A DNA stretch of 64,000 nt, from NCBI RefSeq assembly GCF_001593285.1, contig NZ_CP012529.1:2666001-2730000 (forward strand), given 5' to 3'. Position numbers and translations under genes: made by a program. The DNA is from Psychrobacter sp. P2G3. Its GTDB lineage: Bacteria > Pseudomonadota > Gammaproteobacteria > Pseudomonadales > Moraxellaceae. A model generated the notes under the pieces. It was not told the DNA's origin and searched no databases. It saw only the letters and a program-made list of their open reading frames with translations. This document shows positions 28,611-38,565 of the stretch, one piece after another. The number at the start of each line of letters is the position of its first letter. Within the stretch, counting starts at the first letter, position 1.

Positions 28611-28847
28611 ATGTCTAGAGTTTGCCAAGTGACTGGAAAGCGCCCTATGGTGGGTAATAATGTTTCGCACGCAAACAACAAAACCCGTCGTCGCTTTCTA
28701 CCAAACCTTCACAACCATCGTTTTTGGGTAGAATCTGAAAACCGTTTTGTACGTCTACGTATATCTACTAAAGGTATGCGCATCATTGACAAAGTTGGTA
28801 TTGATAAAGTGTTAGCAGATTTGCGCGCACAAGGTCAAAAAGTTTAA
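28611..28847 (+). CDS. rpmB: 50S ribosomal protein bL28
   Basis: A 78-residue ribosomal protein with the standard N-terminus [23 protein letters not shown]. The reading frame stays open upstream to 28461, but the ATG at 28611 with an AGGAG site matches the universal start. First gene of the rpmB-rpmG unit, as in most gammaproteobacteria. Confidence 0.98.
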   Translation: MSRVCQVTGKRPMVGNNVSHANNKTRRRFLPNLHNHRFWVESENRFVRLRISTKGMRIIDKVGIDKVLADLRAQGQKV

Positions 28848-28886
28848 GCCACGCGCTTGTCTGCCATCATTTAAAGGAAAGCTATC

Positions 28887-29042
28887 ATGAGAGATAAAAT
28901 CAAGTTGGTATCAACTGCTGGTACTGGGTATTACTACACCACTACTAAAAATAAGCGCACAATGCCTGGCAAAATGGAGATCAAAAAGTTTGATCCTAAA
29001 ATTCGCCAACATGTGATCTTTAAAGAAGCAAAAATCAAATAA
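28887..29042 (+). CDS. rpmG: 50S ribosomal protein bL33
   Basis: A 51-residue protein starting [20 protein letters not shown]. It lacks the zinc-binding cysteine pairs, so it is the Cys-minus (zinc-independent) form. It is preceded by AAAGGAAAG and follows rpmB by 39 bp. Confidence 0.97.
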   Translation: MRDKIKLVSTAGTGYYYTTTKNKRTMPGKMEIKKFDPKIRQHVIFKEAKIK

Positions 29043-29090
29043 TTTGTATTTTTTATAGAATGATTTTTCTATAAATAAAATTATTTGAAC

Positions 29091-29130
29091 AATAAAAAAG
29101 GGCCTATCAATTGATAAGCCCTTTTTTATT
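29091..29130. terminator. Bidirectional terminator after rpmG
   Basis: AAAAAAGGGC and TATCA pair with TGATA and GCCCTTTTTT around a short centre (one C/A mismatch each side). It has A-rich and T-rich flanks, suited to terminate both rpmG and the convergent gene at 29186. Confidence 0.9.
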
Positions 29131-29185
29131 GTCTGCAATTCATATCTTATTATAAATAAATTGCCTTAAGTTCAATCATAGCCTG

Positions 29186-29497
29186 TTAGCTATAATTCGT
29201 AGGTTCTTTATCATAGACATGCGCATGCCACTGACTCATCTGCTTTTGCATAATCACTTGAATAGCTGCATGAATCATATGCTGACCGATAGCTTGAGTA
29301 TCACTACCAAGCAACTCTTTAAGCTTATCAGAAAAGTCGATGGTCATTAGTGGTGCTTCATCTTGTTCAGCATCACGCAACAATAATCTACCGTCATCTG
29401 CTTCTACCAGTTCAAGAGTCGTCTCTTTAGCAAATCCTGCAAACTTATCTTGGGTATCGTTGTCTACTTCTATCTCATTATCAATATCATATGGCAT
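29186..29497 (-). CDS. Small acidic protein, function unknown
   Basis: 103 residues, strongly acidic in its first half (Asp/Glu-rich), with a central APLMTIDFSDKLKELL segment and a hydrophobic helical region (GQHMIHAAIQVIMQKQM). No signal peptide and no family I recognise. A good GAGGA site lies 8 nt before the ATG, supporting a real gene. It is convergent with rpmG and shares its terminator. Confidence 0.75.
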   Translation of the reverse strand: MPYDIDNEIEVDNDTQDKFAGFAKETTLELVEADDGRLLLRDAEQDEAPLMTIDFSDKLKELLGSDTQAIGQHMIHAAIQVIMQKQMSQWHAHVYDKEPTNYS

Positions 29498-29669
29498 TTA
29501 ATGTATCCTCAATTATACCGTCTTGTCATTGCATAGAGTTTTACGTCTCAAGACAACATGGGTAAATGTATCATACTCATACAATGGACGCTTTGACCCT
29601 AGAATTCAAGAGCATTAACGCAAGTCTTATAAATAAGCCGATATTGACTACGTCATAATAACTGTTCAA

Positions 29670-29981
29670 TTAACGCCAGTAGCGCAATTTGGCTAAGGTA
29701 AATAACAAGGCGACGAACATACCCAGATAATACATGAGTTTTAACTCTAGCGTCGGGTCACGATATTTAAATGGCAGTGCGACGGCGGCAGTAGCGGTGG
29801 GAAATATTAACAGCATCAGTAGCCAGCTCTCAAAAACATGTAACCAGCCTTGAAACCCTTCGCCATGACTCAGCGAAGCTAACCCTAACAATAGACAAGC
29901 AATAATAAGGCTAGTGAACAAAACATTAGGTAGATCTTTTGGGTAAATAATATTCGCAATACGGGTGGGCATAATTTGCAT
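29670..29981 (-). CDS. Small membrane protein, function unknown
   Basis: 103 residues with three hydrophobic helices (about 18-38, 52-70, 83-98) and the polar loop FKYRDPTLELK. No recognised family. It is part of a same-strand cluster of small proteins (30399 to 29186) upstream of which lies rpe. Confidence 0.7.
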   Translation of the reverse strand: MQIMPTRIANIIYPKDLPNVLFTSLIIACLLLGLASLSHGEGFQGWLHVFESWLLMLLIFPTATAAVALPFKYRDPTLELKLMYYLGMFVALLFTLAKLRYWR

Positions 29982-30048
29982 ATAAAATTCCAGTCAAGAC
30001 GAAAATCATGACTTAATAATGATAAAAAATTTATGAATAATGTGAAAT

Positions 30049-30399
30049 TTAGCTATAAGTGCCCATCAACCATAGCAATGAAATACAAGAAGTCAGATAG
30101 CCTAGACTTATCGCATTCCAGCCCGCAATGTCAGTACCATTCAACTTGTTGAATACACGCGCACCAAGCCAAAAAAGTAACGGAATACCGAGCACAAAAG
30201 CAGGTACTATTACCGCCGCATGGCGTAACACATCTCCAACATCATCCCCCACCATTAAGCGAAAACCATATCCAGCAAGGCTCAGTATCAACGAAAATAT
30301 CGCTAAGCCAATGGTAATTCCTTTGGGTACTAAACTGCGTTTTTGTTGTCGATTAGACGAACCCTTATCGTCATGGTTTGGTGAGGTTGGCTTATCCAT
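30049..30399 (-). CDS. Small membrane protein, function unknown
   Basis: 116 residues: a polar, basic N-terminus (about 1-27) and three hydrophobic segments. AAGGTG lies 6 nt before the ATG. The overall composition and the two-to-three helix layout give no function. The 51-bp gap from rpe suggests co-transcription downstream of rpe. Confidence 0.72.
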   Translation of the reverse strand: MDKPTSPNHDDKGSSNRQQKRSLVPKGITIGLAIFSLILSLAGYGFRLMVGDDVGDVLRHAAVIVPAFVLGIPLLFWLGARVFNKLNGTDIAGWNAISLGYLTSCISLLWLMGTYS

Positions 30400-30450
30400 A
30401 ATGCACCTTTTTGTGACGTAAGACTATTCTTACCTGTATCACTATAATAG

Positions 30451-31143
30451 CTATTTGCTGCTATTTACCAAAGCTAACTCTTGACGCATGGCAGTAATAG
30501 CTGCCTGATAATCATCTTGATTAAAGATAGCAGAACCAGCTACAAACATATCAGCACCAGCCTCAGCGATAGCACGGATATTACTCGCTTTGATACCGCC
30601 ATCTACCTCTAACCTAATATCACGGCCGCTAGCATCGATACGCTGACGGACTTCGCGCACTTTATCCAAGGTACTTTCGATAAACGACTGCCCACCAAAC
30701 CCTGGGTTGACGCTCATCAGTAATATTTGATCGACTTTATCCATTACATAATCTAAATAATGTAGTGGCGTGGCTGGGTTAAGTACCAAACCACATTTAG
30801 CCCCGCCGTCTTTAATCAGTTGCAAGGAGCGATCAACATGTCCACTAGCTTCTGGGTGAAAAGTAATAACGCTAGCACCGGCTTCTAAGAACTGCTCAAT
30901 CATACCATCGACTGGGCTGACCATTAGATGTACGTCAATGGGTGCATCAATACCATAATCACGTAACGCCTTACAAATCATACTACCAAAGGTCAGGTTC
31001 GGTACGTAATGGTTATCCATTACATCAAAATGTATGACGTCGGCGCCTGCTTTTAAAACAGTCTCAACTTCTTCGCCCAAACGCGCAAAGTCAGCAGATA
31101 GTATTGAAGGGGCGATTAGATATTGTTTAGAAGGGCTAATCAT
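30451..31143 (-). CDS. rpe: Ribulose-phosphate 3-epimerase
   Basis: Interconverts ribulose-5-phosphate and xylulose-5-phosphate. Typical TIM-barrel motifs are [34 protein letters not shown] (metal ligands), [20 protein letters not shown] and [11 protein letters not shown]. Length 230 is standard. Confidence 0.97.
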   Translation of the reverse strand: MISPSKQYLIAPSILSADFARLGEEVETVLKAGADVIHFDVMDNHYVPNLTFGSMICKALRDYGIDAPIDVHLMVSPVDGMIEQFLEAGASVITFHPEASGHVDRSLQLIKDGGAKCGLVLNPATPLHYLDYVMDKVDQILLMSVNPGFGGQSFIESTLDKVREVRQRIDASGRDIRLEVDGGIKASNIRAIAEAGADMFVAGSAIFNQDDYQAAITAMRQELALVNSSK

Positions 31144-31297
31144 AATTGAGCTACCTAATTAATGTTTTGATAAATTGATAAGTTTGGTAAATTGACAAAA
31201 ACGAGAAGGCTTACCTCAACACTATTAATGCTAGATAAACCGATAAACTTTCTATTCTAAAAAACAATGCCTTAAAAGCTTATTCTTCGGAGACTTG

Positions 31298-31342
31298 TGC
31301 CTCGAAAACTGATATCTTAAAAATTACTGTCTTAAAACTACT
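31298..31342. repeat. Degenerate 15-bp tandem repeat, three units
   Basis: Units at 31298, 31313 and 31328 resemble TRTCTTAAAAAYTAY. The last touches the stop codon of the DUF2805 gene (31341). Less regular related units lie just upstream (31250-31297). Confidence 0.55.
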
Positions 31343-31799
31343 ATCGTGGCTTATATTGGGTTTTGCAATAGGCACGGCCTACTTCGAAAGATCGTTTCGC
31401 TTGATGCTTAGTAGAACGACCGGTTACACGTTGGCGCCATAGACGAAAAGATGAGGGTTTTAGCTGTTGACGCATCAATTTAATGACGTTAGCTTCACTA
31501 AGTCCATAACTGTGCTCTATAGCGCCAAAAGGCGTTCTATCTTCCCATGCCATCTCTATCACACGTGATATTTGCGCGGCATCCAGTATTTTATCAACCG
31601 CTAGATTATCTGGTCTTGACTGCAACTGATCTGAGCTCACAATATCTAAACTGAGCGTATCTTTGGTCTTATTACTGGCTGATCGTTTTGTGCGTAAAGC
31701 TGTATCTATGTCAGCCTGCATAGTAGCAAGTGATGATTGTATATTCTGTTGCTGATTATTTAAACGTTCACCTACGGATGACGCTTGATGATATACCAT
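31341..31799 (-). CDS. DUF2805 (TIGR03643 family) protein
   Basis: A 152-residue protein whose C-terminal half carries the family signature (about 73-131): IEMAWEDRTPFGAIEHSYG, then NVIKLMRQQLKPSSFRLWRQR and TGRSTKH. The pattern suggests a helix-turn-helix-like, basic, nucleic-acid-binding domain, but no function is established. The N-terminal 70 residues are polar and variable, longer than the bare domain (about 80). An AAGGT site precedes the ATG. Confidence 0.88.
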   Translation of the reverse strand: MVYHQASSVGERLNNQQQNIQSSLATMQADIDTALRTKRSASNKTKDTLSLDIVSSDQLQSRPDNLAVDKILDAAQISRVIEMAWEDRTPFGAIEHSYGLSEANVIKLMRQQLKPSSFRLWRQRVTGRSTKHQAKRSFEVGRAYCKTQYKPR

Positions 31800-31968
31800 A
31801 AACTCTTACCTTTTGCGTATTAAGCATTTAATTAACCAAGCCCTATTTTATATCAATAACTGAGCTTGGTTAGACTATCCGCTAAGCCGTCTATCTACAG
31901 TACAGTCACAAAAATTGCTTTATAAATAATAGTTTAGGGTAAATATATAGATAAGCATAAGGGTATAA

Positions 31969-32859
31969 CTAGCTCAACTGCGCCATACGCCAATGATGCT
32001 CGATATGATCATTAATCACGGTTTGAATAAAGTAATAGCTGTGGTCGTGACCTGCTTGATAGCGTAGTGTTAACGGCTGTTTGGCTTCTTCACAAGCTTT
32101 TTGTAGTTTGGACGTTTGTAGCTGACCTTCTGCTAAGAAGTTATCATCGGCACCTTGATCAACTAAGATACTTGAATACTTGCGACCAGCATTTTTAATC
32201 GTCTGCGCTGCATCAGCTTGAGCCCACAGATCGTTATCATCACCGAAATACTCGGTATAAGCTGCTTGACCCCATGCTGACTCACTGGCTGCACACACTG
32301 GCGATAGCGCTGAGACACTGACAAACTTACTTGGGAACTTAAAACCTAGTAGCAGCGCACCATGACCGCCCATTGAGTGGCCTGTAATACCGAGACTACT
32401 AATGGCAAACTCAGAGCGAAGCAAGTCATACAACTCATCTACGATATAACTTTGCATATTGAAGTTTTCGGCCCACGGCGCATTAGTTGCATCGACGTAA
32501 TAACTTGCGCCTTGACCCACAAAATAACGCTCATCGTTCGGCACTTCGTCATCTTCGCTACTTCTAGGAGACGTATCTGGTGCAATAAATATCATGCCAA
32601 GCTCGCTACATCTTTGCTGAAAGTGCGCTTTATGAGTAACGTTATCGGCGTTACAAGTCAAACCTGACAAATACAATATGGCGGGGCAAAGCTTTCCTGC
32701 AAGCGCTTCATCTGGCAAATAAATACTAAACGTCATTGGCGTTTTGGTCGCGGTTGATTGGTGACTATAGTAATGCTGTTCACCGTCAAAGCAGCGGTTC
32801 ACGCTTTTTTGCGTGAGCTGGGTGTTGGCAGATAGATTATTATTGTAAGAATTATTCAT
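31969..32859 (-). CDS. fghA: S-formylglutathione hydrolase
   Basis: Esterase-D family enzyme that completes glutathione-dependent formaldehyde detoxification by hydrolysing S-formylglutathione. The catalytic Ser is in GHSMGGHGAL; the Asp (VDQGADDNFL) and His (AGHDHSYYF) of the triad are both visible. At 296 residues it exceeds the usual 278-280, by a polar N-terminal tail of about 16. An AAAGGA site lies 8 nt before the ATG. No formaldehyde dehydrogenase gene is adjacent here. Confidence 0.95.
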   Translation of the reverse strand: MNNSYNNNLSANTQLTQKSVNRCFDGEQHYYSHQSTATKTPMTFSIYLPDEALAGKLCPAILYLSGLTCNADNVTHKAHFQQRCSELGMIFIAPDTSPRSSEDDEVPNDERYFVGQGASYYVDATNAPWAENFNMQSYIVDELYDLLRSEFAISSLGITGHSMGGHGALLLGFKFPSKFVSVSALSPVCAASESAWGQAAYTEYFGDDNDLWAQADAAQTIKNAGRKYSSILVDQGADDNFLAEGQLQTSKLQKACEEAKQPLTLRYQAGHDHSYYFIQTVINDHIEHHWRMAQLS

Positions 32860-33130
32860 GATTGATATCCTTTTTATCGAAATTAGAACAAGTGATGCTT
32901 ATAAAAATTATGCAATGAGACAGTTACGCAATAAGACCATGATACCATTTTCAAAAATTAAAGGAGTGCTGAAAAACAGGAACGCTGAAAAAGGGTGCAC
33001 GTATCAACAGCAATTAGGCAAAACGAATAATAAGAAATCTCAAGCAGTAAGACTTCATAAATAGTGTAGTCAATAATTTTTATAGAAACAATTTTTAGGA
33101 TGAGCTGGAGCCAAGGTAATTGCTATAACA

Positions 33131-33277
33131 TATAGTCAGTTCGAAATAAAATCGATACTTTAATAGCCACATGCTACTGGTATAAATTTTTATTGCGTGC
33201 TGTTCGCAAGCGTGACAGAGGCTGCAAAAAATTTACCCCAGCAGCACTGTATCGGTTTTAAAATGATCCAATTATAG
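33131..33277 (-). repeat. MITE-like element, family A copy 2
   Basis: Reverse-oriented homologue of the 3561-3722 element: it starts TATAGTCAGTTCGAAATAAA, shares ACTGGTATAAATTTTT and GACAGAGGCT, and ends around AATTATAG. Its terminal inverted repeats are more decayed than copy 1. It is the main content of the 436-bp gap between fghA and the C13 peptidase gene. Confidence 0.7.
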
Positions 33278-33295
33278 AAAATTAGCGTTTATCTT

Positions 33296-34774
33296 CTACT
33301 CTGTAGTAGACGTAGCAGTATTCTCCAGCCTATCAGTAGAATCTTCAGGGATAATATTAATAGGGACAGCAGTATTGTTAGTGATTTTCGCTACTGAGGA
33401 GCGCGTCTTATCAAATAACGTCTTTTCAAATGCAGGCAAGGCGGTTTTCATTAAGCTACCGACGACCATTTGTGGCTCTGATGACTCAAAGCCCATAAAG
33501 CTTTCGCGCTCACTAACACGTAGGCTGGCATCCTTGAACGCTGCCGCAAAACTGGTGTTTTCACGTAAACTTTCCGCAAAGAAGGCTTGACCAAAATAGG
33601 TCATTTCAGCCGTATTAGTACAACCAAACGACATTTTATCGGCTGCTGAAGCGGTAATAACCACAGTCGTTGGTGACGTTAGCTCATCAATGAATGAACC
33701 AGAATAACAGGCTGATACCACGAGCACGCGCCAGCGAATGCCTGATGCATCAAGTGCTTCTCGTAGCCATGCGGCATCTAGATTATCCATCTCTAGTGGA
33801 GGGTTGGATAAATGAATAAAGTCTTGGTCACCATGTGATGATAAGGTCATGAATAACACATCTTCATCAGCATCCATTTGCTGACCGATTTTTTTCAAGC
33901 CTTGTAAAATACTAGTCTTAGTCGCCACTGGCTCATCTAACCAGCTATAAGTATTATTAATTAGCGCCAGTGAATGGCCACTGGTTCCAAAGCGCACATC
34001 AAACAATTCTCGCACTTTATTAATTTCAGAGCGAAAGACGTTTTGATCAGAGAAGCCTGCCACACCCATGAAATACCAATCACTCTTACCAGGCATACTT
34101 GGGTCAATACTGGCTAATGCTTGCTGCAATAAGCGTGGCTGCTTATAAAGTGCCGCTTCCTCTAAAACAGGCTGTACAGGTATTTGCTTAAAAATAGGTT
34201 GATCAGCCACGTTACGTTGCCAAATAGTCAATAGTGCCACAGCGCCTATTAGTATAATAATCCGCTCCCACCACGGTGTACGTTGCCTACGAGCAAAGAT
34301 CCACAATAATGCTAGCGTTTGCCATAAAAACAGTACTAGAAACAATATCGGTAAAAATGAATAGCTCCATTCAGGTAACCAGCCGTGACTGCCTAAAACT
34401 TGCACAATGCTTTGTAGCAGTGCAGATAACGTGTCGGCCACTAACCATAGCACTACTGGTACGAATACCAGCATCTGGTTGCCAGAACGCCTCGCAAGAA
34501 TAATACCGACCAAAGAGATGATTGCGGGCCAAATCAAATAGCTGACCAATCCTTGTTCATTGAAGACACTACCCGCTTCAGCAGCTAACCAAGAAAACAG
34601 TACGTTACTGCCTAGCGCTAATAAGGCAAATAAGGCAAATTGTACAAAGGTTGGTTTTACCCAAGAAAACGCGCGGGTCGACCCTACCAACATCCAAAGG
34701 GCAGCGATAATATTGGCAGCGAAATTGAGCGAGAAGCGCTGAAGTGAAATGGTTTTTAGCGACGAGAGTGGCAA
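33296..34774 (-). CDS. Membrane-embedded C13 (legumain/caspase-like) cysteine peptidase
   Basis: 492 residues. The first 190 hold five to six hydrophobic helices. The C-terminal half is a peptidase C13 domain with the His/Cys dyad: His314 in LSSHGDQDF and Cys356 in VVSACYSGSF. Family members cut after Asn or Asp. The catalytic domain's side of the membrane and substrate cannot be read here. The start is a TTG with an AGAGG site 9 nt upstream. It stands alone, with no obvious partner gene. Confidence 0.87.
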   Translation of the reverse strand: MPLSSLKTISLQRFSLNFAANIIAALWMLVGSTRAFSWVKPTFVQFALFALLALGSNVLFSWLAAEAGSVFNEQGLVSYLIWPAIISLVGIILARRSGNQMLVFVPVVLWLVADTLSALLQSIVQVLGSHGWLPEWSYSFLPILFLVLFLWQTLALLWIFARRQRTPWWERIIILIGAVALLTIWQRNVADQPIFKQIPVQPVLEEAALYKQPRLLQQALASIDPSMPGKSDWYFMGVAGFSDQNVFRSEINKVRELFDVRFGTSGHSLALINNTYSWLDEPVATKTSILQGLKKIGQQMDADEDVLFMTLSSHGDQDFIHLSNPPLEMDNLDAAWLREALDASGIRWRVLVVSACYSGSFIDELTSPTTVVITASAADKMSFGCTNTAEMTYFGQAFFAESLRENTSFAAAFKDASLRVSERESFMGFESSEPQMVVGSLMKTALPAFEKTLFDKTRSSVAKITNNTAVPINIIPEDSTDRLENTATSTTE

Positions 34775-34937
34775 AGACTTAGACCTCTATCCAGTCGAGA
34801 GAAATGACTATCATCATACCGATAACATAACCTCATAGTTTATCCTGCTAATCTATCGCGATTGTAACGGATTGTCAGCTAAGACGATAAGCATAATTTG
34901 TAAAAATCCATATAAAATATTGACTTAAAAAGCGAAT

Positions 34938-34971
34938 AAAAAAAGGAGGCCTTGAATTCAAGACCTCCTTT
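34938..34971 (-). terminator. Terminator after htpG
   Basis: AAAGGAGG (34942-34949) pairs with CCTCCTTT (34964-34971), enclosing the self-complementary CTTGAATTCAAG. Read on the minus strand it ends in seven T residues. Confidence 0.9.
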
Positions 34972-34989
34972 CACATTAGCTACTAGACA

Positions 34990-37008
34990 TTACCGCATCA
35001 ATAATTCATTGACACGTTTAAGATAAGCAGCTGGATCTTCTAGTTGACCGCCGTCAGCCAATAATGCTTGGTCAAAGATGACTTGCGCAAGGTCGTCAAA
35101 CTGCTCGCTACTTTCAAGCTTTTTGATAAGCGGATGATCAGGGTTAACTTCTAACGTTGGCTTACTCGCTGGTACATCTTGACCCATCTGCTGAAGCATT
35201 TGAATCATTTGTGGTGACAGCTCGCCTTCACCAACGACTAAGCAAGCTGGACTGTCTACCAGACGTGTTGAGACTTTGACATCTTTTGCACGTTCGCCTA
35301 ACGCCACTTTAAGTTTATCGACGACTGGCTTCATGATTTCTTGTGCTTTTTCAGCTTCTGCCTTTTCTTCATCGTCCTGCAAGTCGCCCAAATCTACAGC
35401 GCCTTTAGCGATGTTTTGTAGCGGCATATCATCAAACTGAGTTAAGAAGTTCATTGCCCATTCATCGACACGGCTAGTCATTAAGATAACTTCGATGCCT
35501 TTTTTCTTAAACAGCTCAAGTTGCGGACTGTTTTTGGCAGCGGCTAAGTTATCAGCCGTTAGATAGTAGATAGCCTTTTGACCGTCTTTCATGCGCGCTT
35601 TATAATCTTCAAAGCTAGTCTCGACCTTATCATTAGTGCTGGTGGCATAACGAAGTAACTTGGCAATACGTTCTTGATTGCCCATGTCTTCGCCAACACC
35701 TTCTTTGATAACATCGCCAAATTCTGCGTAGAACTGCGCGAATTTTTCTTGCTTGTCATTGTCTTCGCTATTGGCCAAACTTGATAGCATTGTCAGAATG
35801 CGACGCGCGTTACCATCACGAATAGATTTCACATCACGTGATTCTTGTAGTAATTCGCGGCTAACATTCAATGGCAAGTCTGCTGAGTCGATAACCCCTT
35901 TTACAAAGCGTAGATACATCGGTAGCAGTTGCTCAGCGTCATCCATGATAAATACGCGTTTGACGTAAAGCTTAAGACCATGCTGCTGTTCACGAGTATA
36001 TAAATCTACTGGTGCTTTTTTGGGGATATACAGCAATTGCGTATATTGAACGCGACCTTCAACACGGTTGTGCGTCCAAGTCAGCGGCGCATCCATGTCA
36101 TAAGTGATGTTTTTATAAAAATCGACATACTCGTCATCTTCAATCTCAGACGCTGAGCGGGTCCAAAGCGCACTGGCTTTATTGATAGTTTCCCACTCAT
36201 CGGTAAGTACCATCTCGCCGCCAGCTGGAGTATTGCTCGCCTCAGAGTCTTCCCCTTCTTCCTTTACATCTTCTTGCCAGACTTCTTTACGCATCTGAAT
36301 CGGCAGGCTGATATGGTCTGAATATTTATTGACCAAACGCTTAATTTTGCCGCGATCTAGGTAGTTATCTTCGCCTTCAGAATATTCTTCTTTTAGATGC
36401 AAAGTGATGGCTGTGCCACGCGCTGCTTTATTGATAGGCTCAACCGTAAAGCTACCAGTACCATCTGATACCCAGCGCACCCCTTTATCCGCGGGGTCGC
36501 CTGCTTTGCGCGATTCAACACTAATCGTATCAGCTACGATAAATCCTGAATAAAAACCAACACCAAACTGTCCGATCAATTGACCGTCTTGCTTTTGTGA
36601 TTCAGACAACTTATCTAAGAATGCTTTCGTGCCTGATTTAGCAATCGTACCCAAGTTTTCGATGGCATCCGCTTCATTCATACCAATACCATTATCGGTA
36701 AAGGTAATGGTTTTGGCCTCGATATCGACTGCAATACGGATACGCAGCTCACCATCGTCTTCATAAAGACTATCGTCATTGGTAGCTTCAAAGCGCAATT
36801 TATCACACGCATCAGAAGCGTTAGAAACCAGCTCACGCACAAAAATATCGGCATTAGAATAAAGCGAATGGGTCACTAAATGCAGCAGTTGCGCAACTTC
36901 CGCTTCAAAAGTGTGTTTTTTTAATTCAGGGGTACTTTCATTAGCGTTACTGTTATTAGTATTGAGATTATCAGCGTTGTTATTATCCGCTTGGGTCTGT
37001 TCACTCAT
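34990..37008 (-). CDS. htpG: Chaperone protein HtpG (bacterial Hsp90)
   Basis: A homodimeric ATP-dependent chaperone. GHKL ATPase motifs: [24 protein letters not shown]-type [12 protein letters not shown], and [11 protein letters not shown]. Middle and C-terminal domains follow in standard order. Length is 672 against about 624 in E. coli: there is a roughly 28-residue Asn-rich N-terminal tail before the conserved [11 protein letters not shown], and an acidic insert in the middle domain (about 253-272, [15 protein letters not shown]). An excellent AGGAG site is present. Confidence 0.97.
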   Translation of the reverse strand: MSEQTQADNNNADNLNTNNSNANESTPELKKHTFEAEVAQLLHLVTHSLYSNADIFVRELVSNASDACDKLRFEATNDDSLYEDDGELRIRIAVDIEAKTITFTDNGIGMNEADAIENLGTIAKSGTKAFLDKLSESQKQDGQLIGQFGVGFYSGFIVADTISVESRKAGDPADKGVRWVSDGTGSFTVEPINKAARGTAITLHLKEEYSEGEDNYLDRGKIKRLVNKYSDHISLPIQMRKEVWQEDVKEEGEDSEASNTPAGGEMVLTDEWETINKASALWTRSASEIEDDEYVDFYKNITYDMDAPLTWTHNRVEGRVQYTQLLYIPKKAPVDLYTREQQHGLKLYVKRVFIMDDAEQLLPMYLRFVKGVIDSADLPLNVSRELLQESRDVKSIRDGNARRILTMLSSLANSEDNDKQEKFAQFYAEFGDVIKEGVGEDMGNQERIAKLLRYATSTNDKVETSFEDYKARMKDGQKAIYYLTADNLAAAKNSPQLELFKKKGIEVILMTSRVDEWAMNFLTQFDDMPLQNIAKGAVDLGDLQDDEEKAEAEKAQEIMKPVVDKLKVALGERAKDVKVSTRLVDSPACLVVGEGELSPQMIQMLQQMGQDVPASKPTLEVNPDHPLIKKLESSEQFDDLAQVIFDQALLADGGQLEDPAAYLKRVNELLMR

Positions 37009-37233
37009 AAAAAACTCCTATTATTCGTACCAAAGATGCTGTTAGCAGCATATATTAATCACAAGAACTGCAAGTACTAGCAAATAAGCGCAGCTAATTG
37101 ATAAAAATCTGCGATAAATAATGCTAGGCTGGTTAATCAAATAGGGGCACGGTTAAAAATTTCAAGCATAAATGGTAGCTTTATTAAGTTTAAAGCATTA
37201 TTTAACTTCTGTTTGCTTATAATGAATCACAGA

Positions 37234-38049
37234 TTAGCGCGGCATCGGTCGAATAGTTAGGATTTGCTCGCTGCGACCAAAAGGCCCATGCACATCATGC
37301 AGTACTGCACTGGTAAGCCCTATTCCGTCATCGCCATATTGCTGTACCGCTTCGATACCAAGCCAGCGACCTTTAGGTGCGCGGTGCATATGAATTTGCA
37401 AATCAGTATTGGGGAACATCCACTGGGCGGCTGACAGCTCTATTCCAAGCCGTGGCACGACGCCATTGGCCGTATCAACCATACCTAATAGATGTACCAA
37501 ATCATCGGTTGGTTCGCCTGCCACCATCTCGATATCATTGGTTATCCAGACCATGCCTTTACCCGCACGACGATCTGGAGAAGCAACCAAACGCACGCTT
37601 TCAATAAAACCGCCAGGCCAGCCTTTCATATCATCCCAAACAGGCAACCCATCTGGCTGATATACCGCTTTTTGATCTTCCAGCCCTGCAACGACGCTAG
37701 TATCTTGAGTCATCAATCGCCACGCACGGGCAATAATACAATCGCGACCACGACTACTCATGACTGCTTCTATTAGCTCGATGGTCTTGCCCGGACGAAT
37801 GCAACGGGTAGTAACGGTAAATTCATCAAGCGGAATCAGTCCCAAGATATCAAGACTAATTCGGGCAACACGCATATTGGCTTGCGGTGCAAACTTTTCT
37901 AGTTCGACAGTCAGTAACCCTGTCGCTGGCGCCATATGTTGCTCATGCTCATTCCACGCACCTTGCGCGTGCTCAGTTGGCTGATAATGCGCAACGCAGG
38001 TACCATCTGTTTGCTGTTCACGTTTTATAAAGTTGTAATAAGCTGACAT
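37234..38049 (-). CDS. Acyl-CoA thioesterase-like protein (double hotdog fold)
   Basis: About 271 residues with a TesB-like tandem-hotdog layout: an N-terminal half (GAWNEHEQHMAPATGLL, VARISLDILGLIPLDEFTVTTR) and a C-terminal half (QWMFPNTDLQIHMHRAPKG, WLGIEAVQQYGDDGIGLTSA, LHDVHGPFGRSEQIL). The family (4HBT_3/thioesterase-like) hydrolyses acyl-CoA esters; the substrate is unknown. The frame stays open to 38226, but the ATG at 38049 has an AAGGA site 7 nt upstream, so I prefer it; the extra 59 residues are unlike the family. Confidence 0.82.
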   Translation of the reverse strand: MSAYYNFIKREQQTDGTCVAHYQPTEHAQGAWNEHEQHMAPATGLLTVELEKFAPQANMRVARISLDILGLIPLDEFTVTTRCIRPGKTIELIEAVMSSRGRDCIIARAWRLMTQDTSVVAGLEDQKAVYQPDGLPVWDDMKGWPGGFIESVRLVASPDRRAGKGMVWITNDIEMVAGEPTDDLVHLLGMVDTANGVVPRLGIELSAAQWMFPNTDLQIHMHRAPKGRWLGIEAVQQYGDDGIGLTSAVLHDVHGPFGRSEQILTIRPMPR

Positions 38050-38258
38050 AACCATCCTTAGTTTTTTATAAAATCTCTCTGACCAATCCATTTTTTCGAT
38101 TGTTATGAGAAGTGGCTGTATGTGAAAAACATCACTACGTTTTATTATTGGGATACGTTGAACACATTCTAACAGTGTTTTTTCGAGCTCAGTAGTTTTC
38201 GAACTCAGTATTATTGTGTTACTCATAGACTATTTGGGCGCTGGTTTACCTTTACGCC

Positions 38259-38504
38259 CTACCTAATAAGCTCTTGTTTTCTTATATTAAGAATCTTGCG
38301 ACTCTTTATAATTAAGAATAACAAAAAGATCATAATCACAATTAAGGCACTATAAAAAAGACTATTGTCTTTCATAAAATGCACGATATTCAGCCCAAGC
38401 AACACGACAACCAATCCAATTACAAACATATTTATTTTCAATTGCTTGTTAACCTCGTCAAGAGTCGCTTCTGCTAGTACAAACCTTTTTTTCTGTTTTT
38501 TCAT
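38259..38504 (-). CDS. Small two-helix membrane protein, unknown function
   Basis: 81 residues: a basic N-terminus (MKKQKKRFVLAEATLDEV), two strong hydrophobic helices, and a basic C-terminal tail. AGGTAG lies 5 nt before the ATG. No family recognised; charge pattern suggests both ends face the cytoplasm. Confidence 0.65.
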   Translation of the reverse strand: MKKQKKRFVLAEATLDEVNKQLKINMFVIGLVVVLLGLNIVHFMKDNSLFYSALIVIMIFLLFLIIKSRKILNIRKQELIR

Positions 38505-38565
38505 TCTACCTAACCTATTAGTAGATGGTTTTTGTTAAGCACTTTATTTTGAACGGGCTCTACCT

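Noticed and set aside
32858..33064. Plus-strand ORF of 68 residues after fghA
   Set aside because: Starts inside the fghA start region, low complexity, Lys/Asn-rich, no ribosome site; a chance frame.
38050..38226. 59-residue N-terminal extension of the thioesterase
   Set aside because: A strong ribosome site directly before ATG 38049 and lack of family similarity in the extension.
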